Source: Chitinispirillaceae bacterium (GTDB taxonomy: Bacteria; Fibrobacterota; Chitinivibrionia; Chitinivibrionales; Chitinispirillaceae). Taken from it: DNA of 10,880 bases. The notes below the pieces were generated by a model that did no database searches, was not told where the DNA came from, and saw only the letters and a program-made list of their open reading frames with translations. The translations under genes were made by a program, and so were the position numbers. Below are positions 1 through 6,597 of the stretch, piece after piece (position 1 is the stretch's first letter; every line of letters starts with the position of its first letter). The stretch covers positions 1-10,880 of the forward strand of contig JAFGOU010000376.1 of assembly GCA_016926315.1 (NCBI GenBank). Direction: 5' to 3'.

Positions 1-176
1 ATGATGGATTTCAGGTACCCGGTGAGCAGGGCGTGGTAATAGCGGTTCCGCCGGCGGTATCCCGCCCGTTTATGCGCGATCCGGTCGTAAAAGTCACGCT
101 GCCGCGCCTTGGCGGCCTGTTCAATGGCCGGTACGGGAAGGTGCTCGATCATGGGGGACCGTGGTGGTTTTTGCAT
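1..176 (-). CDS. N-terminus of a probable class I SAM-dependent methyltransferase (partial)
   Basis: Only the first 50 to 58 codons are in the window; the gene runs off the left edge. The visible peptide contains DFYDRIAHKR followed by a basic, aromatic stretch YRRRNRYYHALLTRYL. I recognise this as the helix that precedes the Rossmann core in a group of class I methyltransferases, often fused to a glycosyltransferase. The SAM-binding GxGxG loop would lie beyond the edge, so the assignment rests on the leader helix alone. Two in-frame ATG codons exist, at 176 and 152; an in-frame stop lies just upstream of the first, and neither has a strong ribosome-binding site. The family-like sequence begins after the second. 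It lies on the same strand as the pilus operon but 445 bases downstream of pilB across a repeat-rich gap, so it is probably a separate unit. Confidence 0.55.
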   Translation of the reverse strand, partial: MQKPPRSPMIEHLPVPAIEQAAKARQRDFYDRIAHKRAGYRRRNRYYHALLTGYLKSI

Positions 177-210
177 TTTTGATCATGACCTGGCGAAGGG
201 GCTCGACATT

Positions 211-563
211 TCACCGCAGAGACGCGGAGGACGCAGAGTATCGTTCTAGCGTATTAACCGTCTCAAAATTGTCTGCACACGATTGTGGAAAGGGTACGGT
301 CATTTCGAGCCCTTCGACCCTTCGACAAGCTCAGGACGGGAGAGAAATCTCTTTACCGTAATGAGATTTCTCCTCACTGCGTTCGTCGAAATGACCGGTG
401 TGGTGATCTCGTGCATACTAGTATGAGACCGTTAATATAAAACAAATATCAGCCCGATACACCTGTCCGGTGAATCGATTGAAAGAGACAACTCCCCCTG
501 TCTGGTCCTGTAAAGGCAGGCTCTTGTGTCTCTTCCTTCGTCTGCTCTGCGTCTCTGCGGTGA
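211..563. repeat. Nested inverted-repeat element, MITE-like or composite
   Basis: The ends form an inverted pair: TCACCGCAGAGACGCGGAG at 211-229 and its reverse complement at 545-563, matching at 18 of 19 positions. Inside lies a second pair, ATTAACCGTCTCA at 253-265 with 424-436 (12 of 13). Inside that is a third pair at 297-308 and 386-397 (perfect, 12 bases) and a fourth at 342-351 and 363-372 (perfect, 10 bases). All pairs open inward in order, so the whole interval could fold into one long cruciform or hairpin. The outer sequence resembles a dispersed intergenic repeat seen in many bacterial genomes; that is recalled, not searched. No transposase is encoded. Confidence 0.65.
297..397. 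repeat. Inner inverted repeat with hairpin core
   Basis: The arms CGGTCATTTCGA (297-308) and its exact reverse complement (386-397) enclose a second stem, GAGAAATCTC (342-351) with GAGATTTCTC (363-372), around an 11-base loop. Next to the left arm, CCCTTCGA is tandemly duplicated at 310-325, followed by CAAGCTCAGGA. This combination resembles a common dispersed intergenic repeat of environmental bacteria. It may be an insertion inside the outer repeat. Confidence 0.65.
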
Positions 564-621
564 GTTATGCATAGGTAAGGTAATACTACGATGGAAGTAC
601 CGCCCGCGCAAGGGGCTTCGG

Positions 622-2817
622 CTAAAGGCTCGCGTCCGCGGTCTCGGCCAGAATCTGCTCGATGGTGGTTTCGCCCGCCAGCACCTTTTCAATGCCCGAC
701 TGCCGCAGCGTGTGCATCCCCTCGGCAATGGCCGCGTCCTGTATCTCCATCATCGGCGCGTTGCGGAGGATGAGCTTGCGGACCTCGCGGGTAATCGGGA
801 GCATTTCGAAAAGGCCGGTCCTGCCAAGATAGCCGACCCCATTGCAGTGCACGCACCCCTGGCCGCGGTAGAATTTCGGCTGCGGGGTGGTATCGAGGTG
901 AAGCTGATCGAGCAGCTCCTGCTCCGGCGCATATTCGGTCCTGCACTTCGGGCAGATCCGCCGGACCAGGCGCTGCGCGATCACCAGGTTGAGCGACGAA
1001 CTCAGAAGGAGCGGCGGTATGCCGATGTCGACAAAGCGCGATATGGTCGATACCGCGTCGTTGGTGTGGAGCGTCGAGAAAACGAGATGGCCGGTAAGGG
1101 CCATTTTAATGGCGATGTCGGCGGTCTCCTGGTCGCGGATTTCGCCGATCAGGATGATGTCCGGGTCCTGACGCAGAATGGAGCGGAGAACGCTGGCGAA
1201 GGACAGGCCGATCCCGGTGTTGATATGCACCTGCCTGATGCCCTCGATATGGAACTCCACCGGGTCTTCGACCGTGACGATATTGACCGTCGGGTCCTTG
1301 ATCTGCTGAATCGCGGAGTAGAGCGTGGTGGATTTGCCGCTGCCCGTGGGCCCGGTCACCACGATCATGCCGTGGGGCTGGGTGATCTGCGAGGTGAAAA
1401 TGGCCATGTGGTGCTGGTCGAATCCGAGATTTTTGACGCTCTTGTCGAACGCCTCCTTGTCGAGGATGCGAAGCACGACGGCTTCACCCTGCACCGAAGG
1501 CAGGATGGAAACGCGGATGTCCACCTCCCGCTTCTTGATTTTTACCACCATGCGGCCGTCCTGCGGAAGGCGCTGTTCGGCGATGTCGAGATTGGACAGG
1601 ATCTTGATGCGGGCGACGAGCGCGGGGTGGAGCTGCTTTGGCGGCGACATCACGGTGCGGAGGTCGCCGTCGATCCTGAAGCGGATCTGAAGGCTCTTTT
1701 CCTGCGGTTCGAAATGGATGTCGCTCGCCCGGTCGCGCACCGCGTTCATGATGATGGTATTGACGAGTTTGATCACCCCCGCGCCCGTGCCCGCCGAGGC
1801 TGCCTCGTCGATGTTGACCTCTTTTTCCTTCTGGTCGACGTACTCCATGCCTCCCGACAGGTCGTCCACGAGTGCCGAGGCCTTTTCCTGCGAGTTGATT
1901 ACATGGAAATAGCGGTCGAGGCTCGAAGCGATGTCCTGGTGCGAACCGAGAAGCGGCGTTACGGTCAGGCCCGTGATGTCGCGTATCGCGTCGAGAAGCT
2001 GCAGGTTGAGGGCGTCTTCCATGGCGACGATGAGCGTGTCGCTTTTTTTTTCAAGGGCGATGCAGACGCCGTTGCGGCACAGGTGCTCGGGGATAAGCCC
2101 CACGACCGGCGTTTCCGCGGCGGTGAACTGGCGGGGGGAGGCGATGCCGACCCCGAGCTGCTGCGATAGGAAGAGCATTTTTTGCTCCTCGGTGATATAC
2201 TTGAGCGCAATCAGCACGAACCCGAGCCGTTCTTTGGTGATTTTTTGAATGTCAAGGGCAATTTTGAGCTGCAGCGGGTCGATAATACCGTGTTCCACCA
2301 GAATGTCGCCCAGGAATTTGGCCTGCGAAACAAAGGACGAACGGCCGGGTTTTTTGTCCGTTTTGAGCTTGAGCGCGGCAACGCCGGACATGATGGCGTG
2401 GGAAAAGTCGGCGGGAGCCATGGGAAGCTGAAGAATATGGGCGGTGGGAACCTCGTTGCGGTGCGGGATAAACGCCATTTCCGCTTCCGCGGCAATGACC
2501 GCGAAGACGATGGAGATTTTTTTCCGTTCGCGAAGCCCGGCCACATTGGCGATGAAGGATTCCATGCGGTCGTTTTTGTCAAAAAGGACCACCGCGATGT
2601 CGCAGGGTTCGGTGTAAGCGGCGCCAATGTCCGCCGCCCGCACGCTCAATTTTCCGGCAAAGTCCGTTTCAAGGCTTTTCAGCGAGCTGAAAAGCCCGTT
2701 CATGCTCGCGCCGCCGGAGGAAAAAAGCGTCAGAGCGGCTGGCTGCGGGTCGTCCGGTTTTACGGTCTGAGGCACAGGCGGTTTCCCTTCACTATGCGCG
2801 GTTCCTGCGGTCATCAT
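622..2817 (-). CDS. pilB: Type IV pilus extension ATPase PilB with extra N-terminal domain
   Basis: Hexameric secretion ATPase that powers pilus assembly at the cytoplasmic face. Residues are numbered from the ATG at 2817 (731 aa). A Pro-rich leader is followed by about 27-150, a receiver-like alpha/beta region, then an MshEN domain at about 166-306 and the ATPase core. The core shows Walker A GPTGSGKST (489-497), Asp box TVEDPVEF (515-522), Walker B ending GEIRD (558-562), His box STLHTND (581-587), and the PilB/GspE zinc motif CPKC (622-625) with CVHC (655-658). The family is usually about 560-570 aa, so the extra length is N-terminal. The ATG at 2817 overlaps the pilT stop as ATGA, favouring translational coupling; ATGs at 2829 and 2814 are alternatives and no Shine-Dalgarno is evident. 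This is the last gene of the operon. The zinc motif and pairing with pilT support PilB over GspE. Confidence 0.95.
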   Translation of the reverse strand: MMTAGTAHSEGKPPVPQTVKPDDPQPAALTLFSSGGASMNGLFSSLKSLETDFAGKLSVRAADIGAAYTEPCDIAVVLFDKNDRMESFIANVAGLRERKKISIVFAVIAAEAEMAFIPHRNEVPTAHILQLPMAPADFSHAIMSGVAALKLKTDKKPGRSSFVSQAKFLGDILVEHGIIDPLQLKIALDIQKITKERLGFVLIALKYITEEQKMLFLSQQLGVGIASPRQFTAAETPVVGLIPEHLCRNGVCIALEKKSDTLIVAMEDALNLQLLDAIRDITGLTVTPLLGSHQDIASSLDRYFHVINSQEKASALVDDLSGGMEYVDQKEKEVNIDEAASAGTGAGVIKLVNTIIMNAVRDRASDIHFEPQEKSLQIRFRIDGDLRTVMSPPKQLHPALVARIKILSNLDIAEQRLPQDGRMVVKIKKREVDIRVSILPSVQGEAVVLRILDKEAFDKSVKNLGFDQHHMAIFTSQITQPHGMIVVTGPTGSGKSTTLYSAIQQIKDPTVNIVTVEDPVEFHIEGIRQVHINTGIGLSFASVLRSILRQDPDIILIGEIRDQETADIAIKMALTGHLVFSTLHTNDAVSTISRFVDIGIPPLLLSSSLNLVIAQRLVRRICPKCRTEYAPEQELLDQLHLDTTPQPKFYRGQGCVHCNGVGYLGRTGLFEMLPITREVRKLILRNAPMMEIQDAAIAEGMHTLRQSGIEKVLAGETTIEQILAETADASL

Positions 2818-3878
2818 CGTGACATGCATTTGAAGAAGTCGTCAATGTCAATGCTCCTCGTCAAAGCCGTCGCCTCGGAGATAAGGTTGGATTTGACCGC
2901 CGAGGCAAGCGACTGGTTCATGGTCTGCATGCCGAACCGGGCGCCGAGCTGGATTTCGTTGTCGAGGTGGTGATACTTGCCCTCGCGGATGAGCGACCGG
3001 ACCGCCGGCGTCGCCACCATGATCTCGCACACGAGCTGCAGCCCTCCGCCGTTTTTCGGCAGCAGCGATTGGGTAAAGACGCCGTTGAGCGACGACGAAA
3101 GCTGCAGCCGGATCTGCTGCTGCTTTTCGCTGGGAAACACGTCGACGACGCGGGAAATCGTCTGCGAGCAGGAATTGGTGTGCAGCGTCGCGAAACAGGT
3201 ATGGCCGGTTTCGGCGATGGTGAGTGCGGCCTGGATGGATTCCATGTCGCGCATCTCGCCGAGCAGCACGACGTCCGGATCCTGCCTGAGGATGCTCTTG
3301 AGCGCGTCGGTAAAGGAATCGGTGTCCGCGCCGATCTCGCGCTGGTTCACCAGGCAGAGCTTGTGCGGATGAATAAACTCAATCGGGTCCTCAATCGTGA
3401 CGATATGGGACCTGCGGGACGAATTGATGCGGTCGATCATCGCGGCCAGGGTCGTGGATTTGCCGCAGCCGGTCGGCCCGGTGACCAGGGTGATGCCGTT
3501 GGGCTTGTCCGAAATCTCTCTCACGACCGCGGGAAGGCTGAGCGCCTCGAAGGTGAGAAGCTGGAACGGGATACGGCGGAACGCCCCGGCAGTCGTGCCC
3601 CGCTGGGTGAAGACGTTCGCGCGGAAACGGGAAAGCCCCGCGATACCGAAGGAAAAGTCGACCTCCTTCTTCAACTCGAGTTTTCTCTGGTGCTGCTCGT
3701 TCATGACCTCGTAACAGAGCCGCTGGACGACTTCGGGAACGAGGTTCGGGAAATCAAGCGCCTCAAGGTCCTTGTTGACCCTGATGCGCGGCGGAATGCC
3801 GGAAGAGAGATGCAGGTCGGTCGCGTTGCGTGAGACGACGATCTCCAGTAACTCGCGCATGGTCAGGGATCCGCTCAT
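2814..3878 (-). CDS. pilT: Type IV pilus retraction ATPase PilT
   Basis: Cytoplasmic hexameric ATPase that depolymerises the pilus for twitching or uptake. From the ATG at 3878 it is 354 aa, normal for PilT. Visible motifs are the N-terminal ATDLHLSSG, Walker A GPTGCGKST (134-142, with Cys where Ser is usual), Asp box TIEDPIEF (161-168), Walker B ending GEMRD (207-211), His box TLHTN (231-235), and PAVRSLIREGK (291-301). The last corresponds to the AIRNLIRE motif that marks retraction ATPases, so PilT is preferred over PilB or GspE. It lacks the zinc CxxC pairs. An ATG at 3884 overlaps the upstream stop as ATGA, but AAGGA at 3885-3889 is spaced six bases from the ATG at 3878, so I prefer that start. 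It lies between the pilP-like gene and pilB and overlaps pilB by four bases. Confidence 0.95.
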   Translation of the reverse strand: MSGSLTMRELLEIVVSRNATDLHLSSGIPPRIRVNKDLEALDFPNLVPEVVQRLCYEVMNEQHQRKLELKKEVDFSFGIAGLSRFRANVFTQRGTTAGAFRRIPFQLLTFEALSLPAVVREISDKPNGITLVTGPTGCGKSTTLAAMIDRINSSRRSHIVTIEDPIEFIHPHKLCLVNQREIGADTDSFTDALKSILRQDPDVVLLGEMRDMESIQAALTIAETGHTCFATLHTNSCSQTISRVVDVFPSEKQQQIRLQLSSSLNGVFTQSLLPKNGGGLQLVCEIMVATPAVRSLIREGKYHHLDNEIQLGARFGMQTMNQSLASAVKSNLISEATALTRSIDIDDFFKCMSR

Positions 3879-3880
3879 GA

Positions 3881-4468
3881 TCATTCCTTTGCTGGTGCCG
3901 GTTGTTTTTTTCGAGGACTCACGCTCCGTTTTCCCGCGACATCGTACCGGTAGGAAAGTGAATCAGTGTCCATGACGATGGCCATGTCGCTGATCGACCT
4001 GATAATCCGGTCGGCAACGCGGTCGCCCACGTTGACGGAAAACGAGCGCTCGCCGCTCATGACCACGGCGGTGTAGTTTTTAAGGTCGGCTTCGTAGATG
4101 ATCGCGGTCAGGCGGATCGAATCCGCCGGCTCGGGAAGCGGGGCGGCGGTCGCCGCAGTATTCGACGTGTCCGCTTTTTTAGCCGCTGCGATCGTCGGCG
4201 TCGGCTGCGGTGCCGCCACCACCTGCCGCACAAGGCCGGTCATGGGGTCTTTCCCGCCCTCGTACCCGAAACTCGCCCTGGAGGCGAGCTCCTGCTCGAG
4301 GCGGTTGACCATGTTGATGAATTCGTTGTCGTAATTGACCGACGCGTTGAGCGCCGCGGTGACGGTGCGGTTAAAATCGGCGCTGCGCGAACGCATGCCG
4401 AAACCGAAGACCGCCGATACGGCCAGCGCCGTGATCGACGCATACACAAGTACCTTGTTCTGGCTCAT
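3881..4468 (-). CDS. pilP: PilP/GspC-like inner-membrane pilus protein
   Basis: A 195-aa protein with a single N-terminal membrane segment (about residues 7-23), a predicted helical stretch (about 33-65), a DPMTGLVRQ segment (74-82) like the DPF motif preceding PilP cores, an Ala/Pro/Thr linker (84-115), and a C-terminal beta-rich domain (about 117-178, beginning SIRLTAIIYE, with VNVGDRV at 146-152). That domain fits the homology region shared by PilP and GspC, which links the inner-membrane complex to the secretin. PilP is usually a lipoprotein; no lipobox Cys is present here, and anchoring looks GspC-like. The frame extends upstream, but the ATG at 4468 has GAGAGGA seven bases before it and starts just before the membrane segment. 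It follows pilO after a 20-base gap and overlaps the 3884 ATG of pilT. Function is inferred from order and fold pattern, not from strong identity. Confidence 0.72.
   Translation of the reverse strand: MSQNKVLVYASITALAVSAVFGFGMRSRSADFNRTVTAALNASVNYDNEFINMVNRLEQELASRASFGYEGGKDPMTGLVRQVVAAPQPTPTIAAAKKADTSNTAATAAPLPEPADSIRLTAIIYEADLKNYTAVVMSGERSFSVNVGDRVADRIIRSISDMAIVMDTDSLSYRYDVAGKRSVSPRKKQPAPAKE
3885..3889 (-). promoter_or_regulatory. Ribosome-binding site of pilT
   Basis: AAGGA directly abuts the ATG at 3884 but lies six bases from the ATG at 3878. This favours the second ATG as the pilT start even though the first makes an ATGA overlap with the upstream gene. Confidence 0.6.
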
Positions 4469-4475
4469 GATCGAT

Positions 4476-4482
4476 TCCTCTC
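4476..4482 (-). promoter_or_regulatory. Ribosome-binding site of the pilP-like gene
   Basis: GAGAGGA lies seven bases from the ATG at 4468. It is the strongest Shine-Dalgarno match in the operon and selects this start over an in-frame ATG far upstream inside pilO. Confidence 0.75.
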
Positions 4483-4488
4483 TGGGGC

Positions 4489-5034
4489 CTATGCTTTTTT
4501 GACCCGGTACGTATTGACCCGCATGGTGACCGAAATGCCCTTGTTGCGCGGCGCGCCGTACTTCGTTTCCTCCTTGTCGCTCAGGCTGACCTTGTACGAT
4601 ACCAGGGAAAAAATCCTGCGGCTGTTCTCGAACTTTGCGCATAGTTCGCCGAACTTGAAAAAATCGCCCGTCATCTCGATATCGTACCCGCAGGTCGTGA
4701 CCAGCCCGTTTGCCTGGGGCCTGAGAGGCTTGACAGACACAAGGGTAAGCTTGAGATCGTTGATGCAGGTGGTGATGAACTCGAACACCCGCTCCTCATG
4801 GTCGAACAGGCTCGGCTTGTTCGGGAATTCCATGTTTTCGAACACCAGATCGCGCACGTGGTTCAGGTTTTCATGAACGATCCTTGCGGTCGCAAGGCCG
4901 TTGGTGGTCTCGATGCGCTCCTTTTCAAGCGTCAGGAACTCTTTTTTAAGGTTCTTGACATACAAGCGGTCGACCAGAATGGCGGCCGGAAGGAGCAGAA
5001 GCGTGGCAACGAATAGAATCGTGAACTTGTTCAT
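4489..5034 (-). CDS. pilO: Type IV pilus alignment protein PilO
   Basis: A 181-aa bitopic inner-membrane protein. Residues 4-22 form one membrane segment with a very short cytoplasmic tail, followed by a helical region with coiled-coil character (about 25-65). The C-terminal domain contains YDIEMTGDFFKFGELCAKF (117-135), matching the PilO pattern of a strand, G-D/N-F and an amphipathic helix, followed by RRIFSLVSYKVS (139-150). In known systems PilO forms a heterodimer with PilN and binds PilP, forming the periplasmic cage around the growing pilus. Length is slightly below the usual 200 or so. The gene starts five bases after the pilN stop and precedes the pilP-like gene, the canonical order. 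Sequence identity in this family is always low; the call relies on topology, pattern and order together. Confidence 0.88.
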   Translation of the reverse strand: MNKFTILFVATLLLLPAAILVDRLYVKNLKKEFLTLEKERIETTNGLATARIVHENLNHVRDLVFENMEFPNKPSLFDHEERVFEFITTCINDLKLTLVSVKPLRPQANGLVTTCGYDIEMTGDFFKFGELCAKFENSRRIFSLVSYKVSLSDKEETKYGAPRNKGISVTMRVNTYRVKKA

Positions 5035-5039
5035 GTGCG

Positions 5040-5609
5040 TTATTTCCCCCCTATGCCGCTGTAACTGAAACTGACCCGCTTGCGGCTGCGGTCCTTCTCG
5101 TCGTCGCGGATGGTTGAATTGAGATGCACGGGTTTGAACACATCGCTGAACGTCGGTTCCCTGCGAAGGCCGTCGAGATATTGATGAAGCGTGATGAGCT
5201 GCTCCTGTTTCTCTGAAATGTAGCCGTAGCCGTTCACCGTAAGCTCCCTGGTGTTGTAGGCAAAATCCATGATCCAGTAGTTCTCCGGCAGATGGCTCGC
5301 CATGACCAGGAGTTTTTTCGTCCAGAAAATCCTGTTGTTCTGCAGCAGGTCGAGCAGCTCGACATCCGCCTTGCTCACGATTTCGCTGGAGGCCTTGTAC
5401 CGCTGGTATTCGGTTTTTACCGCCTCAAGGCGCTCGCGTTCATCGGCCACCTTCTGGCGCATCCGGACGATCTCGTTGGCGCCGTACGCCAGGACCGCCA
5501 ACAGAACCGCATAGCAGAAAAAAAACAGCCAGGCGGTCGCGCGCCTTCTCTTTTCGCGAAACTCCTGCTCGGCCTTGATTTCACGGATCAGATTGAGTTT
5601 GAATTTCAT
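5040..5609 (-). CDS. pilN: Type IV pilus assembly protein PilN
   Basis: A 189-aa bitopic protein. The cytoplasmic N-terminus MKFKLNLIRE carries the short LNL-type motif that in PilN inserts into PilM. A basic stretch (20-23) precedes one membrane segment (about 25-43), then a coiled-coil-prone helix (44-80) and the C-terminal PilN domain (about 88-160: NRIFWTKKLLVMASHLPENY, then RELTVNGYGY). The frame is open further upstream into pilM, but the ATG at 5609 has AAGGA five bases before it and begins exactly at the motif. It lies 16 bases after pilM and five before pilO. The conserved PilM-docking motif shows that the M-N contact is probably kept even though PilM itself is unusual here. Confidence 0.9.
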   Translation of the reverse strand: MKFKLNLIREIKAEQEFREKRRRATAWLFFFCYAVLLAVLAYGANEIVRMRQKVADERERLEAVKTEYQRYKASSEIVSKADVELLDLLQNNRIFWTKKLLVMASHLPENYWIMDFAYNTRELTVNGYGYISEKQEQLITLHQYLDGLRREPTFSDVFKPVHLNSTIRDDEKDRSRKRVSFSYSGIGGK

Positions 5610-5625
5610 AAGGTTCCTTTTCCCC

Positions 5626-6582
5626 CTAGTTTTCGAGACCATGCACCGCCAGCGAAATGGCGACGTCATATTTCCCCGGCGTTTCAGGCCTGGCGCATCC
5701 CATCCGGCTCAGCAACGTGCTCTCCCTGACCTCAAGCCCGGTTTTTTCCTGAAGGAACTGCCGGACGCCGGCGTCTTCCACGTAGTTCCCGATCGGGCAG
5801 AGGCCCGTGAATTCTGAGATTCCGTTCGTGGTGCTGTAATACGCCAGGGAACGCCTGAGCTCTTCGGCAAGGGTTTCGAGCTGGATCGATTTTTCCTGGG
5901 CGCCGGTATCCGGCGCCGGCGGCCCGAAAAAGCGGTCTACCGCGAAGTAGATACTCCTCGCATAAAAAGGGATGCCCTCGCCGTCGATAACCACGGTGCA
6001 AAGGTCGGGGGCCAGGTGCACGACCACATGGGCCATGTTCCGCGTGCCGTCGTCGGCCGGGGCCCCGATCCAGCATGCATTGGCGACGGCCGCCGGCAGC
6101 ACGTCGAGGATGGCGGGCATCAGGCCTGCTTTCGAGAGAAACCCGCGTTGCTGCTCGATCAGCGATTTTGCCACGGCCGTCACCGTGATGAGCGGCGCGT
6201 CGTTTTTCTCGTCACCCTTGTCCATGACCTGGTAATCCAGGGTCGCGCCGGCCATCTCAAAGGTGAGGTTCTTGCGGATCTCCGCGCGCAGCGCCTTTTT
6301 CATGTCCGCCTCCGGCTGCGCCTTGAACCGCATCTGCGTGATGTATACCTGACGGCCCGAAGCGCTCGTCACGACCCGGTCGGAGTCCCGGGGTTTTACC
6401 TTTGCGACAAGGTCCTTGAGCGCCCCGACCAGCGCCGCCTGGTTGGAAAAGTCACCCGACGCCTCGTACATGCAGTCGATCGACGGCCTGACCGACTTGC
6501 CGGCGCGGACCTCTTTCACTTTTACCATCCTGACGCCCCGGGCGTCGAAGTCAATGCCGATGGAGGTGGTTGTTTTGCTCAT
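5626..6582 (-). CDS. pilM: PilM-like actin-fold protein with degenerate nucleotide-binding loops
   Basis: A 318-aa cytoplasmic protein of the PilM/FtsA-like fold, somewhat shorter than the usual 350 or so. The overall pattern is kept: N-terminal IGIDFDARGVRMVKVKE (8-24), ALRAEIRKNLTFEM followed by LDYQVM (97-120), VTAVAKSLIEQQ (134-145), LPAAVANA (162-169) and ELRRSLAYYST (241-251), all recognisable PilM landmarks. However, the first phosphate loop, normally DIGSSS, reads DFDARG (11-16). The second, normally DIGxGxT, reads HLAPDLCT (189-196). The late glycine-rich adenosine loop reads FTGLCPIG (258-265). The ATG at 6582 has AAGGT eight bases upstream. It precedes pilN by 16 bases. In known systems PilM binds the PilN tail and communicates with PilB and PilT. 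Nucleotide binding here is doubtful. Confidence 0.87.
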   Translation of the reverse strand: MSKTTTSIGIDFDARGVRMVKVKEVRAGKSVRPSIDCMYEASGDFSNQAALVGALKDLVAKVKPRDSDRVVTSASGRQVYITQMRFKAQPEADMKKALRAEIRKNLTFEMAGATLDYQVMDKGDEKNDAPLITVTAVAKSLIEQQRGFLSKAGLMPAILDVLPAAVANACWIGAPADDGTRNMAHVVVHLAPDLCTVVIDGEGIPFYARSIYFAVDRFFGPPAPDTGAQEKSIQLETLAEELRRSLAYYSTTNGISEFTGLCPIGNYVEDAGVRQFLQEKTGLEVRESTLLSRMGCARPETPGKYDVAISLAVHGLEN

Positions 6583-6597
6583 GATGAGAGACCTTTG

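Larger units (their letters stand above)
177..621. other. Repeat-rich intergenic region without a convincing gene
   Basis: These 445 bases separate pilB from the partial gene at the left edge. Short open frames occur on both strands, but none has a ribosome-binding site or protein-like composition. The interval is dominated by nested inverted repeats (listed separately). A perfect 12-base palindrome, CATACTAGTATG, lies at 414-425. Reading in the operon's direction after the pilB stop, I found no convincing intrinsic terminator (strong hairpin plus T run). Confidence 0.7.

Noticed and set aside
211..563. CRISPR array
   Set aside because: The repeats are inverted and nested, not direct and regularly spaced, and no cas genes are present.
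526..2169. A 547-codon open frame on the plus strand opposite pilB
   Set aside because: Its translation is Arg/Asp/His-rich without family motifs, and the opposite strand encodes a complete PilB with all catalytic motifs. It is a mirror effect of GC-rich codon use.
2182..3833. Long plus-strand frames opposite pilB and pilT (2182-2973 and 2967-3833)
   Set aside because: Low-complexity composition, no ribosome-binding sites, and full overlap with strongly supported minus-strand genes.
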